A stretch of DNA of 22,909 bases from Candidatus Eiseniibacteriota bacterium (GTDB taxonomy: Bacteria; Eisenbacteria; RBG-16-71-46; SZUA-252), in NCBI GenBank assembly GCA_016880395.1, contig JAEHDN010000116.1, positions 1-22,909 on the forward strand, given 5' to 3'. Below the pieces are notes generated by a model. It was not told where the DNA came from. It did no database searches and worked only from the letters and a program-made list of their open reading frames with translations. The stretch's first letter is position 1, and the number at the start of each line of letters is the position of its first letter. The translations under genes and the position numbers were made by a program. Shown here piece by piece: positions 6,747-14,751 of the stretch.

Positions 6747-8189
6747 TTAGATCACCGGCCTGGGCCCAAGGTTCCCTCCAGGGGGCCTTTTTTTTGCCCC
6801 CTCCGAGGATCTCCGTAAGAGGCCCCAGACGGCTGGGAGGAAGCTCGCAAGCAGCCCCGGGTAAATGGGTTCGACGCCCAGGGGGTAGCCCGGGGTCCAC
6901 TCGAAATAGCGCGAAAAGAGCCAGGCCAGGGACAGGATTCCCCCCGACAGCATCGAGGCCACGGCGGCTCCCGGCGGAAGGCGCCACGCTGGCCGATAGG
7001 ATGCGAGCAGCGGGAAGAGGAGCGCCGGAACGCCCACGGACCCGACGTCGTGCCACAGGTCCACCGCGGAGCGCACGAACAGGGCGAGCAGGATCGACAC
7101 GATCGCGGTCACCACGAATCCAATCTGCACGTACCCGTTCACGCGCGACTCGTCCTTGTCGCCGCGCCACCGCCAGAGGAGATCGCGGCCGAAGTTCACG
7201 CCGCCGATGAACGTGTACCCGTCCACCGTCGACATCACGGTCGCGAGGAGTCCGAGGTAGAAGAGCCCTCGCACGACCGGAGGCAGGATCTCCACCGCGA
7301 GCGCCGGATACGCCGCGACCGGATCGGCGAGATGGGGCAGGAGCGCGCGCGCGTAGAGCCCGGTCGCGGTGGTGAGGAAATCGAAGAGCATCCAGAAGGC
7401 GATCGAGATGAGGACGCCGCGTCGCGCGACCTTCTCGTCCACAGCGGCGAAGGCGCGCTGGTAGAACGTGGGCTCGACCAGGGTCTGAAGCGCGATCAGG
7501 TACCAGACGAAGATGTACTGGGGCGGATTGCCTCCGTGCCAGACGAAGTGCGTCGCGGGAAGATGCGCCTTGAGGAATCCGAGCCCTCCGTAGCGCACCA
7601 CGAGGAGCGGCAGGGCCACGATGAAGCCCAGATACATGAGCACGAACTGGACCGCGTCCGCGCGCACGACGGACCGCAGTCCGCCCCGGATGGAGTACGC
7701 CATGGAGAGCGCCGCGCCGATCACGATCGCCGGCGTGAGCGGCAGGTCGAAGATGAGCTGCAGCAGCACCCCCAGCATGAGCACGTACGGCGCCGGGCTC
7801 GACAGCACCTGGATCACGACCGCCCCCACGAGAGCGGCGGGGCGGCCGTAGGCTGCGTCGAGCTGGTCCGGCACCGTGTAGTAACGGCTGCGCCGCGCGA
7901 GGCGCGCCACGAGGAGAGCGAAGAGCGCGGCGCCCAGGTAGTACGGAAGCCCGAACACGAGCCAGTTGGAGATCCCGTACCGGTACGTGAACTCGCCGAC
8001 GCCGAGGATGCCGCCGTACCAGGTGGTGACCAGCGTGGCCACGAACGACGGGAGCGCGAGGCGCCGGCCCATGACGAGATATTCGGCCGCATCCTTGCGC
8101 GCGACGCCGAAGAAGCGGAACGCGAGGGCGATCAGGAACGCGAAGTAGATCCCGATCAGCGCGAGGTCGATCGCCCCCAGGCTCTTCAG
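6747..8189 (-). CDS. Sodium:solute symporter (SSS family), probable thiamine transporter
   Basis: A polytopic inner-membrane carrier of the SSS family. The most conserved region is LLATVMSTVDGYTFIGGVNF followed by GRDL, matching the family's Na+-binding helix. The first in-frame ATG (8072) would remove the first transmembrane helix and the family motif before it. The open frame continues upstream for 39 codons, giving LIGIYFAFLIALAFRFFGVA and then KDAAEYLVMGRRLALP, as expected for the N-terminus of this family. The only plausible start there is a CTG at 8189-8187, overlapping the receptor stop as CTGA, so coupled initiation at CTG is proposed (about 480 residues). It shares an operon with a TPP-riboswitch-controlled TonB receptor, so thiamine or a thiamine precursor is the likely substrate. 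SSS-family ThiV was, as I recall, also predicted as a thiamine transporter. The family is certain; start and substrate are inferred. Confidence 0.85.
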   Translation of the reverse strand: MKSLGAIDLALIGIYFAFLIALAFRFFGVARKDAAEYLVMGRRLALPSFVATLVTTWYGGILGVGEFTYRYGISNWLVFGLPYYLGAALFALLVARLARRSRYYTVPDQLDAAYGRPAALVGAVVIQVLSSPAPYVLMLGVLLQLIFDLPLTPAIVIGAALSMAYSIRGGLRSVVRADAVQFVLMYLGFIVALPLLVVRYGGLGFLKAHLPATHFVWHGGNPPQYIFVWYLIALQTLVEPTFYQRAFAAVDEKVARRGVLISIAFWMLFDFLTTATGLYARALLPHLADPVAAYPALAVEILPPVVRGLFYLGLLATVMSTVDGYTFIGGVNFGRDLLWRWRGDKDESRVNGYVQIGFVVTAIVSILLALFVRSAVDLWHDVGSVGVPALLFPLLASYRPAWRLPPGAAVASMLSGGILSLAWLFSRYFEWTPGYPLGVEPIYPGLLASFLPAVWGLLRRSSEGAKKRPPGGNLGPRPVI

Positions 8190-10774
8190 AAGTCCGCCCG
8201 GAGGGTCACGAACACGTTTCGCTCCGCTGCCGGATAGAAGTACGGCACGTCGAAGTAGACGTACCCGGCGGCTTCGTACTTTAGATCTGTCAGGTTGAGG
8301 CCTCGGATCTCGATCGACAGCCCCGACGCGTCGAGCGGACGGAACCCGACCAGACGCACGAGGTCGAAGGTGAGCGAGCCGTTGAGCACCGCGTGCTCCT
8401 CGACGAACCGGTGCGCGTACCCGGGCGTGTCCCGCAACGCGGGGCTCTTGCGGTTGTCCTCGGTATTGTCGAGATACTGGCGACCGGTCTCCACCATCGT
8501 GAGCGCCGCTCCCACGCCCCCACGGCGGTAGCCGAGCGTGACGTTGGCCATGCGGTCCGGGAAGCTCGCGATGGAGTTGCCGCTGTAGTCGTTCACCGTG
8601 GTCGAGTCGACGATCTCGTTGTACTCGTCGAACTCGTTCCGGCTCAGGCTGAGGTTGCCGGAGAGCTCGAAGCCGCTCCGGTGACGGCCGCTCAGCTCGA
8701 GCTCCACGCCTCGATGCGTGGAGCGGGCCGCGTTCCCGGTGATCGGCACGCCGAAGGCGTCGATCTGGCCGGACGGGACGATCTCGTCCCGGAAGTCCAT
8801 CCAGAAGCCGGTCACGCGTGCGCGCGCCGAGCCCTGATGAAAGCCGATCCCCGTCTCGTAGTCGTTCAGCTTCTCCGGATGGATGAGCGGGTCCTCGTAG
8901 ACGTGGTTCGCGGGATCGAGCGTGTCGAAGAGCGGGACGCTCGTCGGGTCATCGGGCCGGTAGATCTCGCCCAGGATCGGCTCCACCTGCGCGTGCGCGT
9001 AGCCCGCGAAGAGGTCCCAGCGATCCGAGGCGCTCCAGTTGAGCCCGAGCCTCGGGTTGAGCGCCGTGTAGTGGAGATCGAAGTCGTAGCCGTTGTAGCG
9101 ATCCTTTCCAATCGCGTAGCGGGTGCGGCGGAGCTGGAGACTCCCGGTCGCCCGCAGGTCTTTCCGGAAGTCGTAGGACTCCTGCACGAACCCGGAGAGC
9201 ACGTTCACCTGGCCCTGGTAGTCGTAGTAGACGAAGTTGGGCGGCGTGCCCGGTGGCGGCGCGGCCGCCCACGTGACCTCGCCCCAGTGGCGGCCCGTGT
9301 GCTCACGCCACTCGCCCCCCACCGTCAGCTCGCCATGCGCGTGCTTCACGCGAGCCTGTGGGATCCAGCCGTAGTGGCGATTCCGCACCCAGAGCCGCTG
9401 CGTCATGTCGGAGGCAACGACCGTGTACGGGCCGGTGCCGGAGGTGTCCGCATAGTAGCTCGCGGGGTAGAGCGTGTTCGAGTCGACCGTGAAGGTCGGC
9501 ATGTGGCGGTCCGTGAAGGACTGCGGGCCGTAGGGAAGGTCGTCGTAGTAGCCCTTCCCGGGGAAGTAGAAGATCGAGGACGTGAGCGCGGCGCTCGAGG
9601 AGAGCTTCACGTCCTGGATCAGCTCGTAGTGGGGCTCGTAGAAGTTGTCCGTCTCGTTTCGCCAGGTGAGCGGATTGAACCGCCGGTCCTGGTCCGCGTC
9701 CCCCGTGATCCGCCCGTCGAGATACGGGCGGTCGACGGCGAAATAGGCGAGATGCAGCCGCTCCGGCCCGCCGTACAGGTTGAGGCGGGTCGTGATCCAC
9801 GAGTCGAGCCGCGCGATGGAGAATGCGTAGGACCAGAGGTCGGACCAGGACTGTTCGCGGTAGCCGTCGCTCACGATGCGCGAGTAGCGCCCCGTGACGA
9901 CGTACGTGTTGTCGAGGAGTCCCGACTCCATCTGAGCGGAGAAGCGCTGTGTGCCGTAGCTTCCGCCGCCCACCTCGATCCCGATCCGTCGCTCCGGCGG
10001 AGCGTTGAGTGTGCTCAGCTCGACCGCCCCCCCGACCGCGCTCGCGCCGTAGAGCGCGCTCCCGACGCCCCGCTGCACCTGCACCGAGCGAGCGCTCGCG
10101 AGGAGATCGGGATGATCGACCCAGTAGACCTCGTGGGTCTCGGGGTCGTTCAGGGGAATGCCGTTGATCGTCACGGCGACGCGGCGCTGCGAGAAGCCTC
10201 GGATCTTCACGTAGGAGTAGCCGATCCCGTTGCCGGCGTCGGAGTAGGCGTAGGTGCCCGGCGTCTCCGCGAGGAGCATCGGCACGTCCTGCCCCCAGTA
10301 GCTCTCGCGTACTTGCTTCCGATCCAGCTCGGTGAACGCGACCGGCGTGCCGCGCTCGGACGCGCGGGCGGTCGTCACCTCGATCTCGGGACCGGGCAGC
10401 GCCTTCGGATCGAGCCGCACCACGACCGCCGCGGTGCTCTCGGGACTCACCGTCACCGCGACCGTCGCCGGCGTGTAGCCGAGACGGCGCACGTCGATCT
10501 GGTACGCGCCGGACGCGAGGGGCGAGAAGCGGAACTCGCCCTCGCGGTCGCTCACGGTCTCGTGGACCGGCTCCGTGCGAAGCGTCACGCGCGCCTGCGC
10601 GACCGGCTGCCCGTTGGACGCGTCGAGGATCGTGCCGTGAAGAACGGCTTGCGCGCTCTCGCCGGAGGACTGCGCGGCGCTGAATCGAGGCGCGATGGGC
10701 ATGGCGATGAGGGCGAGGGCCGCGATCCGCGCGAGTGAGTGGACGCGGGGCGACGTGGAGCGGAATCGGTGCAT
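8186..10774 (-). CDS. TonB-dependent outer-membrane receptor, probable thiamine uptake
   Basis: An 862-residue outer-membrane receptor. A signal peptide (about residues 1-35, ending FSAAQ) is followed by a carboxypeptidase-regulatory-like beta-sandwich (about 40-125, VLHGTILDASNGQPVAQARV). Next is a plug domain (about 130-255, with VKIRGFSQRRVAVTINGIPL and VQRGVGSALYGASAVGGAVE), then a 22-strand-type barrel ending in a C-terminal Phe (VTLRADF), as Bam recognition requires. The start ATG 10774 has a GGAGG at 10784-10788. It imports a ligand using energy from TonB-ExbBD. The TPP riboswitch directly upstream shows that the ligand is tied to thiamine status, as with thiamine-regulated outer-membrane receptors known from Bacteroidetes. 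Its stop overlaps the symporter start. The family is certain; the ligand is inferred from regulation and neighbours. Confidence 0.95.
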   Translation of the reverse strand: MHRFRSTSPRVHSLARIAALALIAMPIAPRFSAAQSSGESAQAVLHGTILDASNGQPVAQARVTLRTEPVHETVSDREGEFRFSPLASGAYQIDVRRLGYTPATVAVTVSPESTAAVVVRLDPKALPGPEIEVTTARASERGTPVAFTELDRKQVRESYWGQDVPMLLAETPGTYAYSDAGNGIGYSYVKIRGFSQRRVAVTINGIPLNDPETHEVYWVDHPDLLASARSVQVQRGVGSALYGASAVGGAVELSTLNAPPERRIGIEVGGGSYGTQRFSAQMESGLLDNTYVVTGRYSRIVSDGYREQSWSDLWSYAFSIARLDSWITTRLNLYGGPERLHLAYFAVDRPYLDGRITGDADQDRRFNPLTWRNETDNFYEPHYELIQDVKLSSSAALTSSIFYFPGKGYYDDLPYGPQSFTDRHMPTFTVDSNTLYPASYYADTSGTGPYTVVASDMTQRLWVRNRHYGWIPQARVKHAHGELTVGGEWREHTGRHWGEVTWAAAPPPGTPPNFVYYDYQGQVNVLSGFVQESYDFRKDLRATGSLQLRRTRYAIGKDRYNGYDFDLHYTALNPRLGLNWSASDRWDLFAGYAHAQVEPILGEIYRPDDPTSVPLFDTLDPANHVYEDPLIHPEKLNDYETGIGFHQGSARARVTGFWMDFRDEIVPSGQIDAFGVPITGNAARSTHRGVELELSGRHRSGFELSGNLSLSRNEFDEYNEIVDSTTVNDYSGNSIASFPDRMANVTLGYRRGGVGAALTMVETGRQYLDNTEDNRKSPALRDTPGYAHRFVEEHAVLNGSLTFDLVRLVGFRPLDASGLSIEIRGLNLTDLKYEAAGYVYFDVPYFYPAAERNVFVTLRADF

Positions 10775-10783
10775 CGACGCGTA

Positions 10784-10836
10784 CCTCCGGAAACAATCCG
10801 GCCGCGCCAGTGCAGGGGGGCGCGGCCAGGCGGAGG
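10784..10836 (-). promoter_or_regulatory. Riboswitch expression platform with SD-sequestering pairing
   Basis: Reading the - strand after the aptamer: CCTCCG (10831-10836), then a 9-bp perfect hairpin (arms 10819-10827 and 10800-10808), then the Shine-Dalgarno-containing CGGAGG (10784-10789). CCTCCG is exactly complementary to CGGAGG, so the two could pair across the hairpin and hide the ribosome binding site. There is no proper T-tract after the hairpin, which favours translational over transcriptional control. The pairing is seen directly; its role is inferred. Confidence 0.55.
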
Positions 10837-10846
10837 CTTCGTCTGT

Positions 10847-10930
10847 CCCGTTTCCCTACGCTGGAATGACCCAGATCAGGTTCTTAGGGTTTGATCTCAG
10901 GTCGGGCTCGTCCCGACCACCCCTAACGGT
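10847..10930 (-). promoter_or_regulatory. TPP riboswitch (THI box)
   Basis: The - strand carries the conserved THI-box elements in order: GGGGTG; a stem (gtcggg...cccgac) leading into CTGAGA (10895-10900); then ACCTGATCTGG (10871-10881); and CCAGCGTAGGGAA at the 3' side. The closing P1 stem pairs 10925-10929 with 10848-10852. TPP binding is expected to repress the downstream receptor and symporter genes. The match to the consensus is close throughout, with only minor changes between ATCTGG and CCAGCG. Confidence 0.97.
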
Positions 10931-10938
10931 CGAGCGCA

Positions 10939-10968
10939 AGCATGCGGACGGCGGGGCGTGCGTGTCAA
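10939..10968 (-). promoter_or_regulatory. Sigma-70-like promoter for the thiamine-uptake operon
   Basis: A perfect -35 TTGACA (10963-10968 on the - strand), an 18-base spacer, and a weak -10 CATGCT (10939-10944). Transcription would start near 10932, just before the riboswitch P1 stem, which fits well. The -10 box is poor, so the call rests mainly on the -35 and position. Confidence 0.55.
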
Positions 10969-11006
10969 GCCCCGGGAGACGTGGGCCGCTGGGTGGCGAA
11001 CCCGGG

Positions 11007-11435
11007 CTACTGCGTGGCGAACGCGGCGGGCTCGGACGCCTGGGCGTGTCCGTCGGGAAAGAGGACGATGAGGCGCCAGTGGTAGACGGTCTGCGGCGCG
11101 AGCTTCTTCCGGAGATCGGATGGTAGGGTCCACACGGTCGTCGCGAGCTTCGGGCTCACGAGGAGCGATTCGTCCTCGGCCGAGAGGAGCGTGATGCGGT
11201 ATCCGGACGCGCCAGGCACGTCGCGCCATTCGAGGCGAATGCGGTCGGGGTCGCTCCGCAGGGAGCGCATCTCGTAGATGATCGGCCCCTGGTCCGGCTG
11301 CTTGGGGACGGGCGGGCCGGAGGTTCCCGCCCGACCGGGATTGCGAAAGCCGAGGTAGAGACCGACGCCGGCCACGAGCACCGTGAGCAGCGCGATCCAC
11401 ACAATCCCCATCGCGTCCCTGCGATTTGCCATCAT
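11007..11435 (-). CDS. Small membrane-anchored protein with a fibronectin-III-like domain
   Basis: About 142 residues: a short basic N-terminus (MMANRRDAMG), one transmembrane helix (IVWIALLTVLVAGVGLYLGF), a Pro/Gly linker, and a domain at about 55-140. That domain has the fibronectin-type-III pattern (IRLEWRDVPGASGYRITLLS ... TVYHWRLIVLFPDGHAQ). The topology suggests a domain facing the periplasm, either as an inner-membrane-anchored protein or with an uncleaved signal. ATG 11435, 11432 or 11411 could be the start; the purine-rich GGGGGA just upstream is close to the first two. It is divergent from the thiamine pyrophosphokinase gene and lies upstream of the thiamine-uptake promoter on the same strand. 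Nothing ties it to thiamine beyond position. Function unknown. Confidence 0.7.
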   Translation of the reverse strand: MMANRRDAMGIVWIALLTVLVAGVGLYLGFRNPGRAGTSGPPVPKQPDQGPIIYEMRSLRSDPDRIRLEWRDVPGASGYRITLLSAEDESLLVSPKLATTVWTLPSDLRKKLAPQTVYHWRLIVLFPDGHAQASEPAAFATQ

Positions 11436-11538
11436 TCCCCCGCGGATGCTACGCTCGCCTTGCCGATCCGTCGCCACGCGGCCCTCCAGTGTCGCTGCCG
11501 CGAGGCCTCACCCTAGCACGATCCGGACGCCGACTCCC

Positions 11539-12165
11539 ATGCCCCGCGCGTTGATCCTGGCCAACGGGCTCCCGCCCGGTGTCGAGCTCCTGAAGCGCGC
11601 CGTCGCGCGCTCCGCCCTCTTCGTATGCGCGGACGGCGGTGCGAACACCGCGGCCCGCCACGGCCTCATGCCGCACGCGATCGTGGGAGATCTCGACTCC
11701 TCCTCCCCCGAAGCGCTCGCCTCGCTCGGCGCGATCGAGGTGATCCACGATCCCGACATGGAGCGGACCGACACCGAGAAGGCCATCGAATGGACCCTGG
11801 CGCGCGGCCCGTTCGAGGAGATCGTGGTGCTCGGGGCGATGGCCGGGCGCCTGGACCACGTGGTCGGCCACCTCTCCCTCCTCCGCCGCTTCCTCGACCG
11901 CGTCACCATCGTGCTCGAGGACGAGCTGGCCCGGGCGTGGCTCGCGCGAGGGGAGGTCGCGATCGCGGAGCCGCCGGGGACCGTGGTTTCCTTCTTCGCC
12001 GTAGGCGAGCCTGCCATCGGCGTGACAACCTCCGGGTTCCGGTATCCGCTCCGGGACCAGCGTCTCGAGCTGGGCGTCCAGGACTCGATCTCCAACGTCG
12101 TCGACGTCTCCCCCGCCTCGATCGCGATCGGACGAGGGGAGCTGCTCGTCGTCGTCAACCGCTGA
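11539..12165 (+). CDS. thiN: Thiamine pyrophosphokinase
   Basis: A 208-residue protein with all hallmarks of the ThiN/TPK family. CADGGAN is at about residues 30-36, IVGDLDS at 48-54, and ERTDTEKA at 75-82 (substrate and Mg-ATP site). GRLDHVVGH at 103-111 and the C-terminal NVVDVSPASIAI strand region complete the pattern. The enzyme transfers pyrophosphate from ATP to thiamine, giving thiamine pyrophosphate directly. This is the salvage step needed after uptake of free thiamine. ATG 11539 is chosen because it begins the family's N-terminal ALILANG strand; further upstream in-frame codons would add non-family sequence. It lies opposite the riboswitch-controlled uptake operon, which supports a thiamine-salvage locus. 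Its 3' end overlaps the convergent histidine kinase gene by 11 bases. Confidence 0.94.
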   Translation: MPRALILANGLPPGVELLKRAVARSALFVCADGGANTAARHGLMPHAIVGDLDSSSPEALASLGAIEVIHDPDMERTDTEKAIEWTLARGPFEEIVVLGAMAGRLDHVVGHLSLLRRFLDRVTIVLEDELARAWLARGEVAIAEPPGTVVSFFAVGEPAIGVTTSGFRYPLRDQRLELGVQDSISNVVDVSPASIAIGRGELLVVVNR

Positions 12166-13852
12166 TCGGGGGATCCGACGGGGTCGTCGCCGCCCCGCCC
12201 GCGCGCACGAGGCTGATCGTCACCATCGTCCCCTGACCTTCCCCTCCGCTCTCCAGCCGGACATCCCCGCCCATCAGCCCCACGAGCTCCTTCACGATCG
12301 CGAGTCCCAGCCCCGATCCCCCGAATTTCCGGGTGGTGGACGCGTCCGCCTGGGAGAACTTCCGGAAGAGCCGCTCCATCCGCTCGGCCGGCACGCCGAT
12401 GCCGCTGTCCCGGACGACCACCTCCACGAAGGGCGACCCCTCGGGCGCGACCACCTCGATCCGCACCGCGCCCCGCGAGGTGAACTTGATCGCGTTCCCG
12501 ACCACGTTCACGAGGACCTGACGGAGCCGCGACTCGTCCGCGCGCACGCGCGTGCCCCGCGGGAACGACGCGACCATGAAATCGAGATGCTTCTCGGCGG
12601 CCTGCACCCCCAGCGTGCTCCCCACCTCGTCCAGCACGGGCGCGAGATCGAGATCGCGCACCTCGAGCTGGAGCCGGCCCGCCTGGATTCTAGAGAGATC
12701 GAGCACGTCGTTGATGAGGCTCAGGAGCTGACGACCGCTCCGGAGCGCGTGCCCGAGGAGCTCCTTCTGCTCGTCCTCGCTTTCGCAGAGCCCGTCCAGC
12801 ACCAGGTTCAGGAACCCGATGATCGAGTTGAGGGGCGTCCGGAGCTCGTGCGAGGTGTTGGCCAGGAACTCGTTCTTCATCCGGTCGGCGTCGATCAGCT
12901 CCTGGACGAACAGCTCCAGCTCCTCGTTCTTGTCCTGGAGGAGCTGCTGCTGGAGACGGATCGATTCGAGCAGGCGGAGATTCTGGACGGCCGTCCCGAC
13001 CTGATAGCTGACCGTCCGGAAGAGCTCGGAGTTCCGCGCGCTGAGCTTCTCGCCCTCGACGCTCAGGATCGAGATCACGCCGACCGCCTCGTCCTGCGCG
13101 AGGAGCGGAGCGTGCACGATGGTCGCGATGCTCCGGTCGAGCAGCTCGGACTCGGCCACCTGCTCCCGCGTCTCGAGCGCGCGGAGCAACGCCGGGTGCT
13201 CGCCGCCCGGGAGCATGAGGCTCGGCAGGCGGAGGGAGGAGTTCATCGTGCTCGCCTCCCCGGCGAGCGTCACGCCTCCTTCCCCGGGCTCGCACCGGTG
13301 GATCCAGCACGCGTCCACCTCGAGCTGCTCGACCACGGCGCGCGCGACCGCGTTCAGCATGCCCCCTGGATCGGCGCTACCGCCCGTCGCGACGGCGATC
13401 GACGCGATCGCCGCCAGCTCGGCCGCGCGCCGGCTGGACTCCGTCTCGAACCACCGCTGCTGGCCCAGCTCGATCACCGCGACGACGTAGCGGGCCTCGC
13501 GCGCATCGGCCGTGTCCACGGGGGTGATCGAGACCATCGTGGGCGTGTCCCCCATGGCGGTGACAATCTCCAGCTCGCCGTGCCAGCCGCCACTCGCCGC
13601 GACCTCGTCGAAGAGGCGGTCCTCGAGATCGAACGCGGCGTCGGAGGAGAGGAAGCGGCGCAGCGAGAAGCCGAGGAGGGACGCGGCCGGCATGCCCGCG
13701 AGCTGCGCGATGGCATCGTTGGCGCGCAGGATGCGGCGATCTTCCCCAAGGAGGAGGAGCCCGAAGGGGGCGCGGTCGAAATGCATGAGCAGCGCGTCCC
13801 CCACATTGGGGATGGACGCGCCGGCTACGAGCGCCGGGTGTGGACGGTCCAT
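12155..13852 (-). CDS. PAS-GAF sensor histidine kinase (no receiver domain)
   Basis: A 565-residue soluble kinase. A PAS domain lies at about 20-125 (FDRAPFGLLLLGEDRRILRA), then a GAF domain at about 160-305. A coiled coil at about 305-335 leads into the HisKA phospho-acceptor SHELRTPLNSIIGF with His335. The HATPase_c domain has its N box VNVVGNAIKFT near 450, G1 DSGIGVP near 485, F box FRKFSQAD, and G2 GGSGLGLAIVKELVGLMGG near 515. All catalytic boxes are intact. No transmembrane helix or receiver domain is visible, so it senses a cytoplasmic or diffusible signal and passes phosphate to a separate response regulator that is not in this window. The upstream gene on the same strand is 93 bases away; co-transcription with the secreted proteins is possible. 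Confidence 0.93.
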   Translation of the reverse strand: MDRPHPALVAGASIPNVGDALLMHFDRAPFGLLLLGEDRRILRANDAIAQLAGMPAASLLGFSLRRFLSSDAAFDLEDRLFDEVAASGGWHGELEIVTAMGDTPTMVSITPVDTADAREARYVVAVIELGQQRWFETESSRRAAELAAIASIAVATGGSADPGGMLNAVARAVVEQLEVDACWIHRCEPGEGGVTLAGEASTMNSSLRLPSLMLPGGEHPALLRALETREQVAESELLDRSIATIVHAPLLAQDEAVGVISILSVEGEKLSARNSELFRTVSYQVGTAVQNLRLLESIRLQQQLLQDKNEELELFVQELIDADRMKNEFLANTSHELRTPLNSIIGFLNLVLDGLCESEDEQKELLGHALRSGRQLLSLINDVLDLSRIQAGRLQLEVRDLDLAPVLDEVGSTLGVQAAEKHLDFMVASFPRGTRVRADESRLRQVLVNVVGNAIKFTSRGAVRIEVVAPEGSPFVEVVVRDSGIGVPAERMERLFRKFSQADASTTRKFGGSGLGLAIVKELVGLMGGDVRLESGGEGQGTMVTISLVRAGGAATTPSDPPISG

Positions 13853-13945
13853 GCCGATGCTTCCGGGTCGAATGCGAGGGGGCTCCGACCTCAGGTATCG
13901 GCTTGCGCGGCAGCGTACTGGAGTGGTCCCGCTGGTTCTCCTGGC

Positions 13946-14740
13946 TCAGGGGTTGTTCGGCGTATCGCAATCATGCAACAGGTGGTAGCTCACAATATTC
14001 ACGTCCGACAGGCCGACCTCTCCGTCCCCGTCGAAATCCTTCCAGTAGCTCAAGAAGTTGAAGACGCCCAGCGAAGCCACAACCGAATTGAAGTCCGCGA
14101 CGCTCACAACCTCCCCCTGGTTCAGAATCGCCCCGAGTCCACCCGTGCTATCCATGTTCTTGATGCGGAGCACATAGCTGCCGTTGGCCGAGGCTGAGGT
14201 GATACGCCCACGGAGCTCAGAGCCCAGGACGAACACGGGTAATACCGAGTCGTAATGGCCCCACTTCCGGTTCGGGTCCCGGACTCCCCCGGGGCCGGTG
14301 AACGTGATATAGGTCACGCCGTCCGCATCCGTTGGCCCATCTGCTTGAACGCAGCGCACCGGAGGGCACAGGGGCACCTTGTTCCACGTGCTGTCTGCGA
14401 TCACCGAGTCCGCTCCAACACCGATGAACCCCTGAGCCGGGGTACCGCCGTTGAACAGAATGCAAATCTCCGAGTCGGCGATCCCGCTGATCCCCTGACC
14501 GCCGGAGTCCTGCACGACCACCTTGATTCGCGCGTTCAACGGCAAGCTCCCATCGCCGTCATTGTTCGGACACGCTCTAAAGTTGACGATGGCCGCATCC
14601 CCCTCGATCGGATTGTTGTAATCGAGACCGGCCTGCGGCACGTAATAGGAGTTATTGATGTCGATCTGGGCGGCCGCCGTTCCAGCCCACCCCCCCAAGA
14701 CAAGAGTCAAAATCCATTTCCCATAACGTCTCCGGATCAT
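13946..14740 (-). CDS. Secreted protein with a C-terminal dockerin-like calcium loop
   Basis: About 264 residues with a signal peptide (WILTLVLGGWAGTAAAQ). A middle beta-rich region contains four Cys and an Ig-like pattern (ARIKVVVQDSGGQGISGI; DADGVTYITFTGPGG). A C-terminal single dockerin-type-I-like F-hand reads KDFDGDGEVGLSDVNIVSYH at about 238-257. One repeat, rather than the two of cellulosomal dockerins, suggests a calcium-stabilised secretion or attachment module rather than a cellulosome part. ATG 14740 is preferred because AGGGGG lies six bases before it; ATG 14755 overlaps the upstream stop as ATGA. It forms a two-gene unit with the upstream EF-hand protein. The specific function is unknown. 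Confidence 0.8.
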   Translation of the reverse strand: MIRRRYGKWILTLVLGGWAGTAAAQIDINNSYYVPQAGLDYNNPIEGDAAIVNFRACPNNDGDGSLPLNARIKVVVQDSGGQGISGIADSEICILFNGGTPAQGFIGVGADSVIADSTWNKVPLCPPVRCVQADGPTDADGVTYITFTGPGGVRDPNRKWGHYDSVLPVFVLGSELRGRITSASANGSYVLRIKNMDSTGGLGAILNQGEVVSVADFNSVVASLGVFNFLSYWKDFDGDGEVGLSDVNIVSYHLLHDCDTPNNP

Positions 14741-14751
14741 CGTGGGCCCCC

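Noticed and set aside
6778..6800. gggggcc and T8 with gccccc as a second terminator
   Set aside because: The T/A run is in the loop rather than after the stem, and it lies inside the symporter's coding end.
4288..7170. Very long - strand open frame (960 codons)
   Set aside because: It overlaps the glycosyltransferase and the symporter in another frame. Its product is Arg/Pro/Gly-rich without domains, as expected for a GC-rich shadow.
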